A stretch of DNA of 64,000 bases, taken from contig WHVD01000041.1 in the NCBI GenBank assembly GCA_015178975.1, positions 124,001 to 188,000 on the forward strand. Direction: 5' to 3'. Source of the DNA: Hysterangium stoloniferum (lineage: Eukaryota; Basidiomycota; Agaricomycetes; Hysterangiales; Hysterangiaceae). Below, in pieces: positions 1 through 10,800 of the stretch. Position numbers and translations under genes: made by a program. Under the pieces are notes generated by a model. It was not told the DNA's origin and ran no database searches. It saw nothing but the letters and a program-made list of their open reading frames with translations. Every line of letters begins with the position of its first letter. Position 1 is the first letter of the stretch.

Positions 1-391
1 ATTCGGTATGACATTCACTCTATGGTCTATTTAAACTGGCAGATGTTGTACATACATACAATCCAGTCAGAAAATTGGCTTAGATCCCCCCCAGTAATCT
101 AATACATTTTCCACTCTAAACTCCTACTTGAATTACATACACTGCTCACACTAGTCGGAGCCCACAGGCTCCAGCGCATCTATCTCTCTCACCAATCTCG
201 ACTCACAACCCACGACCTCCGACCTACGACCCCTCGACCCACGACCTCCACCCGGACTCCCTGGGATTCCCATCCACCCATCTGAAATTGGACGACACGA
301 TCTAGTGAGGGTGCAGCCTATAAGCTGAAGCCAAGTCCTACCAGATATCCCACGGGTTTCTCCAGAGACCCGCCGTGTATGCACCCTAACA
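1..391. repeat. LTR family A, partial copy cut by window edge
   Basis: This is the terminal 391 bases of an LTR whose full copies lie at 37,755-38,572, 45,338-46,151, 46,637-47,438 and 53,132-53,946. It ends in CCTAACA. The outer half and the left target duplication lie outside the window. Because both LTR ends read TGTTA inward, the transcribed strand cannot be fixed from the ends alone. Confidence 0.85.
312..331 (+). promoter_or_regulatory. Shared LTR TATA module
   Basis: The 20-mer TGCAGCCTATAAGCTGAAGC contains a TATAAG box. It recurs with small changes in at least 14 other places in the window, inside LTRs that otherwise do not resemble each other. A core-promoter role is inferred from the TATA-like core and the position within LTRs. 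Confidence 0.45.
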
Positions 392-720
392 GCAAGCAAA
401 GGTGGGAGTGGGATACTTAGAGCGGGACTACAAGAGAGGTATACAAGTGTTCTGGGTCGATATTCTGATTGCCCAGTAGCTACATTACAGTGGGTCTATA
501 TACAAGTTATTGGCATCTAGAAACTACTAACTAAGGGAAGAGCAGAAACACTATTTGACAAATAGACTTGACTAGAAACCGGAAGGTTACGATAAGATTG
601 GAAGCTGTGATTTAGCTGAGAGTGGGATTATGAGAAAAGGGAATAGTCCACAGGCTACAAGTATATACGGGCATATGTGAAACATAGAGTAAAACAGATC
701 ATCATAATGAAAGGGGACAT
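392..720. repeat. LTR-like repeat, family C
   Basis: This stretch matches 45,015-45,337 plus 46,152-46,190 at DNA level, for example the shared string ATATTCTGATTGCC and the text around it. In the second copy a family A LTR interrupts it at a different point. Here family A abuts it directly at base 391, so the bases after the join (GCAAG) are the likely target duplication. Confidence 0.65.
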
Positions 721-954
721 ATCAAAGCGTAACCAGATGGTATGAGTATATTTTGACAGAGGTGTAAATGGGGTTTGATCGCCATAAAGGGATACATCAG
801 TGTCAGTGTTCCGACGGTTGCCGAAATGAATGTCAATAGACAGTAGTATCCTTACGGACCATCAGGTTGCAACATGGTTATGACATGGTTGTAACACAAG
901 TACAACTGATCAGGATATTAGATCTATTAAATACTAAGAACTGCACTAAGTGAA

Positions 955-2520
955 AGGTAGCCTATGATAAAGGAGAGAAGATACCTCAGTTAGTAATATC
1001 AATAAGTAAAGAAGGAGATGATTTATCAGAGAATGGTAGTTGGGCCCAGAGCTTTGAAGATATTATTGTTCATGCTGAAAGAATGATTGTCTACTGGTCA
1101 AGAACCTTAAAGCCAGCTGAGAGGAATTATTCCACAGAAAGGGAGACATTAGCACTTAAAGATGCCCTGATAAAGTTCCAGCCTTATCTGGAAAGAGAAA
1201 AAATATGGGTAATCACTGACCATGCTACACTAACCTGGAGTAAGACATTCCAGAATGTCGATTGCTTACCTGGGGAACAGTATTTGCAGGATACCCAGAC
1301 TTGAAAATAGTTCACAGGAAGGGTACATTCAAATGTTGTTCCAATATCAAGGTTTAGAAGAAGGTTTGCCAATGAAGATAGTCCAATGAAAGATTGAGAC
1401 AAATCTATAGAGTTACAAGAGAATGGAACAGACTCACTAGGAAATCTGTATGATGGAATTCGACCAGTATTTGAACAGAAGTATTGTTCTTATGCTCAAA
1501 GAGCTGAGTTTGAGTTTGAACCACCTGAACAGGCTGTAAGCTTAGACATACAGCTTGAAAACTCAAATATAGGAAGCATAGACTTACCCTACAATAGTAT
1601 ACACACATATAGTGTGTTAATCAGCTTTGGGAATGAAGAATTACAAGAATTTGTTGAAGGCTATCAGAAGGATGAGTACTTCCAGGATGTCCTAGAAAAT
1701 TTGAAATGGAATCCAATTGGGAAAACCCAAAGCTCTCCAGTATTCATTAGGGAATGACAACATAATCTATTATTATGAAGACTCACAAAGTTTATTAAGG
1801 TTATGTGTGCCTAAAGAAAAACAAATAGAAATAATGAGTGAGGCACATAATGAATCAAGTGAGGGGGCCCATTCAGGATATCATAAAATCTACAAAAGAA
1901 TTGCAAGTGGCTACTACTGGCCAAGGATGTTAAGATCAATTCTAAAGTATGTAAGGACATGTGATAGCTATACATACATATATATGTCAAAAGTCCAAAG
2001 CAAGGAGACATGCTCCTATAGGACTTGTACAGTTCAATCCAATCCCAACCAGGCCATTTGAAGTAATAACTATGGATTTCATTCCAAAATTGCCAGAAAG
2101 TGAGGGCTATGATAAAATATGAGTAATTGTTGATATGTTAATAAAATATGCAATTATCATATCTTGTAGAACCACTGACAATGAGGAGCAAATTGACCAT
2201 TTAGTGTTGGCCTCCCAAGACAAATAATATCAGACTAGGATAGGAAATGGACAGGGAGATTTTGGGAGTCAATTTGTACTCGATTAGGAATTAAAGAGCA
2301 CTGACAACAGCCTATCACCCACAGGCGGATGGCCAAACCGAAATAATGAACTAAATCCTTGAAGTGGCACTTACGCCTTATGTGGGACCAGAAAAAAATG
2401 ACTGGGATGGTATTTTAGACAGATTTTCATTAGCACATAATACTAGTGTCCATTCTATAACAAAATTCTCCCTGGCCTTCTTATTTTTGGCTTCTAGCCA
2501 CTGACACGGCTCAGCTACCT
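955..2520 (+). mobile_element. Ty3/gypsy fossil (RNase H and integrase remnants)
   Basis: Translated pieces match the tether/RNase H region (IVYWSRTLKPAERNYS, followed by a TDHATL motif) and the integrase N-terminal zinc region and core of Ty3/gypsy pol. The same domain order is seen in the younger element at 54-64 kb. The copy is AT-rich, heavily broken (roughly ten or more interruptions) and truncated at both ends, so it is old. Confidence 0.8.
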
Positions 2521-2589
2521 TGCCCCAGAGCCAGAAAGTCTCCTAAGGCCGAAAAATGAGATAATTAGTAACGAATACATGGAGGCAAA

Positions 2590-3705
2590 TGACTCACGTT
2601 CGTCTAAAGGGTTGAGCAGCTTCGCCGATCAAATGATCGAGTTTCAAACAAACCGAAGCGTAGTCAGAGAGACGCTTAATCTGGGTCAGATCTTTCAGAA
2701 AAAATATGTCCGTTAACATATAGACTGCGGATGCCAGCCTCATACGGCATTCACCCAATTTTAAATCTAGCGCATTTAGAATCTTAAAAAACTCACCTGA
2801 AGAGTTCGGAAGTCGACCGAGAATGCATTTGAAATCCGTAGGGTCACCGAATTTTGATGAATGGTTAACCCGGAGAGATCTAAAAAACGCGCCAGAGATC
2901 TTGAGAGCCAGATGAGACACTGGGCCAAGAAGAATCTAAAACCCTACGCAATCCTGCAGAGCATTCTTTTGTATTCTTCATAATTACATCATAAAACATA
3001 AAATGAACATAAAAGAAACTTGAAAATACAAAAGCCGGATAATCCAAACTGCATATACGAACTATTCTACTAAAACATGATCTTCGTTCCATTTTCCACA
3101 TACTTTGACTATTCCATTGATTGGAATTCATCCCCTCCCAAAGAAAGCCAGATATTCAAACAGTAAACAGCCATTCCTATGACTTTATCAATCCAAAAAT
3201 CATTGATCGACTTTGGCTTACGCACCTGAAAAACATTAAGGAGGTATGTGTAGCTGCGAATGCACGAGGAGCTTATATCCCAGGAATTTCCACGAGCTGC
3301 ACCATCCCTTTTGAGCACTTAATGGATATTGGCATGATCGCCCCTATATTTGGTCCCTTCTCATCCCTCATCCACACAACCCCCTTGATGTCTCAGGAAT
3401 CAGAAGAGATATCCTTCAAGGATACGAGAATTTTCAGCAAATGGCGCTCAAGCTCATGGTCTGGATTGCTGAGGCGAAAAACCGCTGCCAAAATTCTGAA
3501 AACACCCACAGATCTCAATGGCCTGAAGATTCGAAGCCTCTTTCACCTTACGCTTTGCGACCTTACTGGGAGCTCAAGAATCAAGAACGTCCAGAGAATT
3601 GGACATTCAAGGATATGTGGGGTATTCACAAACCGTCCCCAATCCAGCAGTCTCTTAAACGTCTTGCCATAATGAACAGGGGGCTTAGGAGGGTGTTTGA
3701 AGGGG
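2590..3705 (-). repeat. Triplicated unit, inverted copy
   Basis: This 1.1 kb stretch is the reverse complement of 3,735-4,760 with only scattered differences. The centre of symmetry lies near 3,705-3,735, so the two arms almost touch. No terminal inverted repeats or target duplications of a known transposon were seen at the outer ends. The unit is flanked by Ty3/gypsy integrase scraps in opposite orientation. Confidence 0.85.
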
Positions 3706-3716
3706 CGAGCCTGTAA
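3074..3716 (+). pseudogene. Unrecognised coding fragment carried by the triplicated unit
   Basis: Reading the left copy on the plus strand gives protein-like stretches in more than one frame: one containing IIDRLWLTHLKNIKEVC and a later one containing MALKLMVWIAEAKNRC. Frame changes could be introns or decay. The equivalent strings appear on the minus strand of the 3.74-4.76 kb copy and again in the 4.77-5.16 kb copy, with substitutions. I do not recognise the family. It could be a host gene fragment picked up before the duplication, or an ORF of an unknown repeat. Confidence 0.35.
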
Positions 3717-3734
3717 CTCCCAGCTTCTTTCACC

Positions 3735-4760
3735 TCTTCAAAAAACCTCCTAAAAGCTCTGTTCATCATGTCAAGACGTTCAAGAGACTTGCTGGATTGG
3801 GGCCGGTTTGTGAATATCCCAAATATCCTCGAATGTCCAACTCTCTGGACGTTCTTGATTCTTGAGCTCCCAGTTAAGGTCGCAAAGCCTAAGGCGAAAG
3901 AGGCTTCGAATCTTCAGGCCATTGAGATCTGTGGGTGTTTTCAGAATTTTGGCAGCGGTTTTTCGCCTCAGCAATCCAGACCATGAGCTTGAGCGCCATT
4001 TGCTGGAAATTCTCGTATCCTTGAAAGATATCTCTTCTGATTCCTGAGACATGAAGGAGGTTGTGTGGATGAGGGATGAGAAGGGACCAAATATAGGGGC
4101 GATCATGCCAATATCCATTAAGTGCTCAAAAGGGATGGTGCAGCTCGTGGAATTTCCTGGGATATAAGCTCCTCGTGCATTCGCAGCTACACATACCTCC
4201 TTAATGTTTTTCAGGTGCGTAAGCCAAAGTCGATCAATGATTTTTGGATTGATAAAGTCATAGGAATGGCTGTTTACTGTTTGAATATCTGGCTTTCTTT
4301 GGGAGGGGATGAATTCCAATCAATGGAATAGTCAAAGTATGTGGAAAATGGAACGAAGATCATGTTTTAGTAGAATAGTTCGTATATGCAGTTTGGATTA
4401 TCCGGCTTTTGTATTTTCAAGTTTCTTTTATGTTCATTTTATGTTTTATGATGTAATTATGAAGAATACAAAAGAATGTTCTGCAGGATTGCGTAGGGTT
4501 TTAGATTCTTCTTGGCCCAGTGTCTCATCTGGCTCTCAAGATCTCTGACGCGTTTTTTAGATCTCTCTGGGTTAACCATTCTTCAAAGTTAGATGACCCT
4601 ACGGATTTCAAATGCTTTCTCGGTCGACTTCCGAACTCTTCAGGTGAGTTTTTTAAGATTCTAAATGCGCTAGATTTAAAATTGGGTGAATGCCGTATGA
4701 GGCTGGCATCCGCAGTCTATATGTTAACGGACATATTTTTTCTGAAAGATCTGACCCAGA
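3735..4760 (+). repeat. Triplicated unit, direct copy 1
   Basis: This is the mirror partner of 2,590-3,705. Segment 3,896-4,270 recurs in the same orientation at 4,773-5,150, and segment 4,420-4,740 recurs in worn form at about 5,370-5,780. Copies 1 and 2 are therefore a tandem pair offset by about 0.9-1.0 kb. Confidence 0.85.
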
Positions 4761-4772
4761 TTAAGCGCCTCT

Positions 4773-5780
4773 CGAAAGAGGCTTCGAATCTTCAGGCCAT
4801 TGAGAGCTGTGTGTGTTTTCAGAAATTTGGCAGCGGTTTTTCGCCTCGGCAATCCAGGCCATGAGCTTAAACGCCATCTGTTGGAAATTCTCGTATTTTT
4901 GAAGGATATCTCCTCTGATTCCCGAGACACGAAGGGGGTGTGGATGAGAGATGAGAAGGGACCAAATATAGGGGGCGATCATGCCAATGTCCATTGAGTG
5001 CTCAAAAGAGATACTGCAGCTCATGGAATTTCCTGGGATATAAGCCCCTCGTGTATTCGCAGCTACACATACCTCTTTAATGTTTTCCAGGTGTGTAAGC
5101 CAAAGTCGGTCGATGATTTTTGGATTGATAAAGTCATACGGATGGCTGTTTACTGTTGTAGGCCCTTCGGGACAAATAAGCCAATGGATTATTGGTTGGT
5201 TCTTGAGTGAGCGATGTGACTACATTTTCTTGCTTGGGGACAAATGTGCTCCAATTGATATAATAATAGAAATGAGTAGGAAAAGGGATAAAGACCATTT
5301 TTTTTAAAGTATTAAGTTATTTTTGAACGAAATTTTGTTATAGAAGTAGTCCAAATTGTGTAAATTTCGTGATTTCGAGTTTATTTTATATTGTTTTTAT
5401 GTTTTATAATGTAATTATAAAGAATACAATGGAATATTCTAGCATATATGGAATATTAGCCGGGCTTTCATATCCCACCCTTTCAAGATCTCTGGCACAT
5501 TTTTCAGATCTTTTCGGGTTAGCCATTCATAAAAATTAGGTGAGTACCCTACGACTCTTACTTTATATAATATATTTCTGCGACCACTTCGGGATTTAGA
5601 CCATATTGGTCAATTATTGCCTTTACTTCATATTCAGGCATTTCTTCTAAATATTCCCAGTTCAAATGCTTTCTTGATCGATTTCTATATTATTCATGTG
5701 AGTTTTTGTGAGATTCTAATGCGCAATGTTTATTACTGGGTGAGTACCATATGAGGCCGGCATTCACAGTCCATGTGTCA
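4773..5780 (+). repeat. Triplicated unit, direct copy 2 (older, with an internal gap)
   Basis: The left half (4,773-5,150) is close to 3,896-4,270. The right half (about 5,370-5,780) is a more diverged match to 4,420-4,740. The middle differs. The unequal divergence suggests this copy predates the inverted pair or was partly replaced. Confidence 0.7.
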
Positions 5781-5979
5781 GTGGACTGATCTTCTCCATG
5801 ACTTCAAAAGGTCCATCATATTTCATTAAAACTTCTGGCCTTTTCCTTTGATATTTCTTAATAAATTCAGCGAATGTGGATTTATTAACACCTTTATATA
5901 CAAATTTACTTAATTCAATCTCAGAATCAATCATCTGAGACAACACGGGAGTGTCGCAGGCTCGCAGACTCCAACACAT
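5764..5979 (-). mobile_element. Ty3/gypsy integrase C-terminal scrap
   Basis: A short open frame contains KYDGPFEVMEKISPLT, the conserved sequence in the integrase C-terminal region of fungal Ty3/gypsy elements (compare the integrase end at 57.2-57.9 kb). It runs opposite to the fossil at 0.95-2.5 kb. It is a truncated fossil. Confidence 0.75.
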
Positions 5980-7865
5980 GATTATACATGGTAATGCTGA
6001 TTTGTTAGATGCACATTAAACATGTTGCATATTGATATTGCCTTCCTAATATATTGTTGTCTTGAACATGCCTACAAATACTATGCTCACATGCTGCTCT
6101 AAGTTGCCACCTGCCCTGTAGGCACAGAGGAGGGTGTCTTTGACATTTTAGATGCATTTCGTAACTCCCATTTCACCAGCCAATAAATGTTACATTTCCT
6201 ATATGTTAAAAGGGGCAATTTATGTTCACCATTGACCCATTCGGCCTTACCTCTGCTACGGGCATTCAAGGGAAGATTGCTGATGCCACATGTGATCTTC
6301 TCCTTCGCCTCTTTCTTACTTTTGTGGCTAAGCGGGTGGAAAACTCCACATTATTTTGCAAGCCCTTGCACCATCTCTCTTTCTAACAGCACTTCTTCAC
6401 TTTTTTTCATTATTTTTTGGCTGACATTTATGATACACGCACTCACTGGGCATTCTTTTCCATGACGTCCAATCCAAGGGTCAAGATTCTGCATCCACTG
6501 TTACCTATGCTAGTTTCTTGTGAGATTTGCGTCAGCATATGGTTGCTTGCTTGAGAAGAAGTGCCTCAAGCATCTGGCCAAGCTTCATCGCTTTTTACTT
6601 GCGGCTGCCACTACAGTCACTCGCTTGAGACTGACATTCACCGATTGAACAACAGATGTTACTTCGTCCAGAACATCTGACATGGTAGATTACATTTACA
6701 TTTCCGAGACGGGACCAGGAAATAGTAGCAAGCTCAAAACACAATGCAAGTTCTCCAAGTGTGGCCATCTGTGAATAATTACATCAACAGGATTCGAAAT
6801 GTCCTAGCTAGGTTGGATCCCGTCAGTCACTGTATTATGGCAACTCTATTGATACGAGTACCCTTTTTACAATTTAAATTCAATACAAGAGCTGAGATGG
6901 TGACGTTTAGTCCCGTATTATGGTCATCCAGGCTGGTTGTCAAAAGGTGGTCACATCCAGAGTCGAATTGAGAGTCAATACTGTTGTGCCTTTACGCTGG
7001 GACCGCATCTAATAAGCTAGGTGACATACATGATATGCCGCTCAAACCTGCTCTCCCGCCTGCCCTCATCCGGGCCATTCTCCGGGAAAATCGATTGCCC
7101 AAACTAAATATTATCCTCAAAAGATTGAGTTAATTTCGATTTGAGCGACATACGATTCTCGTTGCACATTCTTCGGGATTTCCAGCTTCATGTCCCCCCT
7201 TAATCCCAGCGCTGGACCTTTTATCGATTTGCTCAATTTATGCCGTCGCGAAATCTCCCTTCCATCTTCCCAGCCAACCTTTCACTTACCCAAACTCCTC
7301 CCGTTTCTCCCAATCTATTCCCTCGTCCCGTCTTCTTTTGATTAGCGTCTTCGCCGCTGCCCGTCTCGATCCCAAGGCTTTCCCGGGCCAGTGTCCGGAT
7401 ATATGCATCAGACCGTCCCCGCACTCGATTATTTGACCAAACAGTGCTATCAAATTTTTAGGAGCAGCCACAAGCTATGGTTATATATAATCTTATTTAA
7501 ATTTATCTCTCTATCAGTAGTTGGATCCAAGGCTTTGTATCCCATGCAAAGGGCGCGCTTCTCCCGAGTGACCAAGAAGCTTCTGGGTAGTAATACGAGC
7601 GATGTGTACCGTGATCTAAAAGGACTTCCAAGCAGTCAGAAGATGATTAGATTCTTGAATTTCTCAGACTTAATACAGGAATCACTGAGATTTATTTCGT
7701 AAAAGAATTTATTGACCGTTAGGAAATAAGCCTTCCAGCACTCAGTCAGTTATAAATTCGTTTTTTTGAGTTGCTCAAGGGAAGTACAAAACTGCATAAT
7801 GCCACACATCAATATGTATCAAATTAATTGCAAACTCATATATGGGCAACAATTAACACAAATCG
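5980..7865. other. Intergenic stretch, no supported gene
   Basis: There is no long open frame and no recognised domain. Weak hints only: a plus-strand stretch near 6,230-6,370 reads like worn coding sequence, and a 61-residue minus-strand frame at 7,286-7,471 ends beside a good donor (GTAAGTG). Neither matched a family I know. The last few hundred bases include the 3' flank of the large minus-strand gene ending at 7,866. Confidence 0.5.
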
Positions 7866-10800
7866 TCACAGAAGAACAATTTGGTCGTCTTCATCCGTAA
7901 CACTCTCAATCGTCACAGCAGGTTTGCTGCTAGAGGCATTCTGATCAACAACCTCTCCGGGAGGTATTAAGAACGCAGACACAGGTCTCGCCGCGCTATG
8001 AATATTGGCCGAATGAACTGACCCAGCCCCACGGGAAGGCGGGCGGGTTATGGCGGGTGAAGGTGAAACGGGACGATTGGAGGTCCGAGATGGCGGGCGA
8101 ACAGGACTTTGAGGAATAGAAGTAGGACTAGCACCGGGAAGATTGAACGATACGGGACTCCTCGGTTTCGAGAGAGATGGGGCTGGAACGTCAAACATAT
8201 CATCATCATCAAAAATGAACTTCACGTTCAATATATTTCAGTTTAACAAGCATAGACTGTTTTTGTAAGGAAAAATATACTCACATTATTCTGCGTCCGT
8301 GGCGAAGGAATGAACGGCGCATTCGGATCCAATTGCTTGGGGAGGTACGCCGACGACTTCGGTCCAGTAAAGGGTCGATGGGGGGCAATGGTGTAAGGTG
8401 TCCCCATAGAAGGGGGAAGAGGATATCCTGCAGGCGTAGTACCATTAGCGTATCCTTGATTTGGCCAGGGAGGTAAACGATGCGGAGCTTGTCCAGTACT
8501 CATGCCTGCGCCCCACATGTTATGCCTTGAAACATTACTATGCAGAGAAATCGGATGTTCGGCTGCGGGGGTTTTACCTGCCAACAAAGGCGGGCCATGG
8601 CCGGGCATATGAGAAATTGGTCCTTGTCCGGTACCACTAGTAGCCTGGGGAGGGCGACGGTGGGGAAGTCGTGGAGGATCGTCAACAACGGTTCGGACTG
8701 CGGCTGGACTTTTGGTTCCTGGGTTGTAAGTCATAGCAGCGGGGAGTTTAGGAGCTGGTTCTGCTTCCTTCGCATTACCTCCCGTTTTATATTTCAACGC
8801 CTGCCCATAAACGGGCATATCGTCTATGAACGGGTTAACAGTAGCACCGGTAGCTAGAGGCGGATTCACATCCCGAGCAGGCGTACGAGTCATCCTCGGC
8901 GTCCCTATATTCGACGTAGAAAGTGGGACATTACTGGGTGTCACCTTGCGCCTGGGGTCAAACGAATCTGGGGGTGCAGCTTCATAGGTCACTCCGCCTA
9001 CTTGGGAATTACGTCGAGATTTATTGTTCACACTACCTCCTCTACTACCATCGGGCAAGCCTCGCGATGTTGTCGCTGTGCTAAGCGGTAAAGGATTATT
9101 GAGTGCAGGAGTTAGTCCAGCAGGTCTATAACTTCTAATGGTGGCGGGAGTACGATTTCCTATTGTTCCAGGCCCACCGCGGGGTGAGGGAGGAGCAGCT
9201 TCGTATGTCATACTCGGCATTGCCACTACAGTTCGTCCGGGGGTCCTGGCAGGAATATGATTGGGAGCCGACCCACCGGCCGGTGAAGGTGGAGCAACCT
9301 CATACGTCACAGCTGGTGTTCGTCCTGGAGTTCTCGGAGGGATATGATCAGGCTTCAATCCACCAGCCGGGGATGGAGGTGCAACTTCATACGTCACGTT
9401 AGGTATCACAGCTGGTGTTCGTCCAGGCGTTCTCCCGTGTCGTTGAGTAGACATAACAGAAGCTGCAGGAGTAGGCGATGGGGGGGCAACTTCATAGGTC
9501 ACAGTGGACATCATAGTTGGCGTCCGCCCCGGTGTCCGCGCTGGTCGAGTAGACGTAGCAGCAACTACAGGAGTAGGTGATGGGGGAGCAACTTCATAGG
9601 TCACGGGCATCATAGCTGGTGTCCGTCCTGGCGTCCGCGTTGGTCGAGTAGACGGAACACTAACTCCAGCATCCGGTGATGGAGGGGCAACCTCATACGT
9701 CACAGAGAGGGCTACACTAGGTGTTCGCACGGGTGTTCTCGAAGGAAGATTGCTAGGTACAGACGACGATGGTGCAGCCTCATGCGTCGGCATTGTGGCG
9801 GAAGTTCCTCGTGGTGTTCTATGCGCCGTTGTCCCGAGGCCATGATCATTGGTGATTGTGGGCGTGAGGGGAGGTCCTCCGGATACTACTCTCGGGCTTG
9901 GGTGTGTGGAATGACGACGTAATGTGGAGCTTCTTGAAGAAGGTCTGGCGGCGTGATCTTCACTAGCCTGTATTGAGGGTGGGGCTCGGGCAGGGACAGT
10001 CGGTTCGTAGGGGGGGGACTATTGTAGATTGACAAAAAAGCCAAAAGCCAAAAAGAAAAAGAAGAGCGTCATTAGCTAAGCACGTAAATGAGGGAGAAGC
10101 AAGAAAACAAGAAGGGAAAAGGGAAAGAAATATACCGCACCGGAGAACGTATCATAATTCCTGGCACTACACCTCTGTTTGATACCCCAGTCTTAATAAG
10201 AGTCCCCCCACTCGACTCGGACAATGTCTTCTTTCTTAGCGTACGCGTCTTCGTGTGTGGGTTGAGGTCGAGGTTTGGATTTGGATACATAACCCCCTCA
10301 TCAAGTACCCTTTGTTCCCGTTCCCGCTCCAACTGCAGCTCCCGTTCCTGCAGCTCCCGTTCCTGCGCCAACTGCAGCTCTCGTTCCTGCTCCAACTGCA
10401 GCTCCCGCTCCCGCGCCAACTGCAGCTCCCGTTCCTGCAGCTCCCGTTCCCGCGCCAACTGCAGCTCCCGCTCCTGCAGCTCCCGTTCCCGCGCCAACTG
10501 CAGCTCCCGTTCCTGCAGCTCCCGTTCCCGCGCCAACTGCAGCTCCCGTTCCCGCTCCAATTGCAGCTCCCGTTCCCGATCCTGTTCCAAAACCTCAGGC
10601 TCTGTGTCAGGTTCTGTCCCATACCTCTCAATTCCCCCAGAACCGAAACGATCATACACATCAGCATGCTTCTCTAGCAGATGTACAGTCGCGCTGGGTG
10701 ATAATCTATGTGGGATTGTTGTACGGGGACGCCGGCGGGGTGCACCGGCGGTAGTGGAGGAGCCGGAGCGGATCGACACCTATGGTTGTTATTTGAGTGT

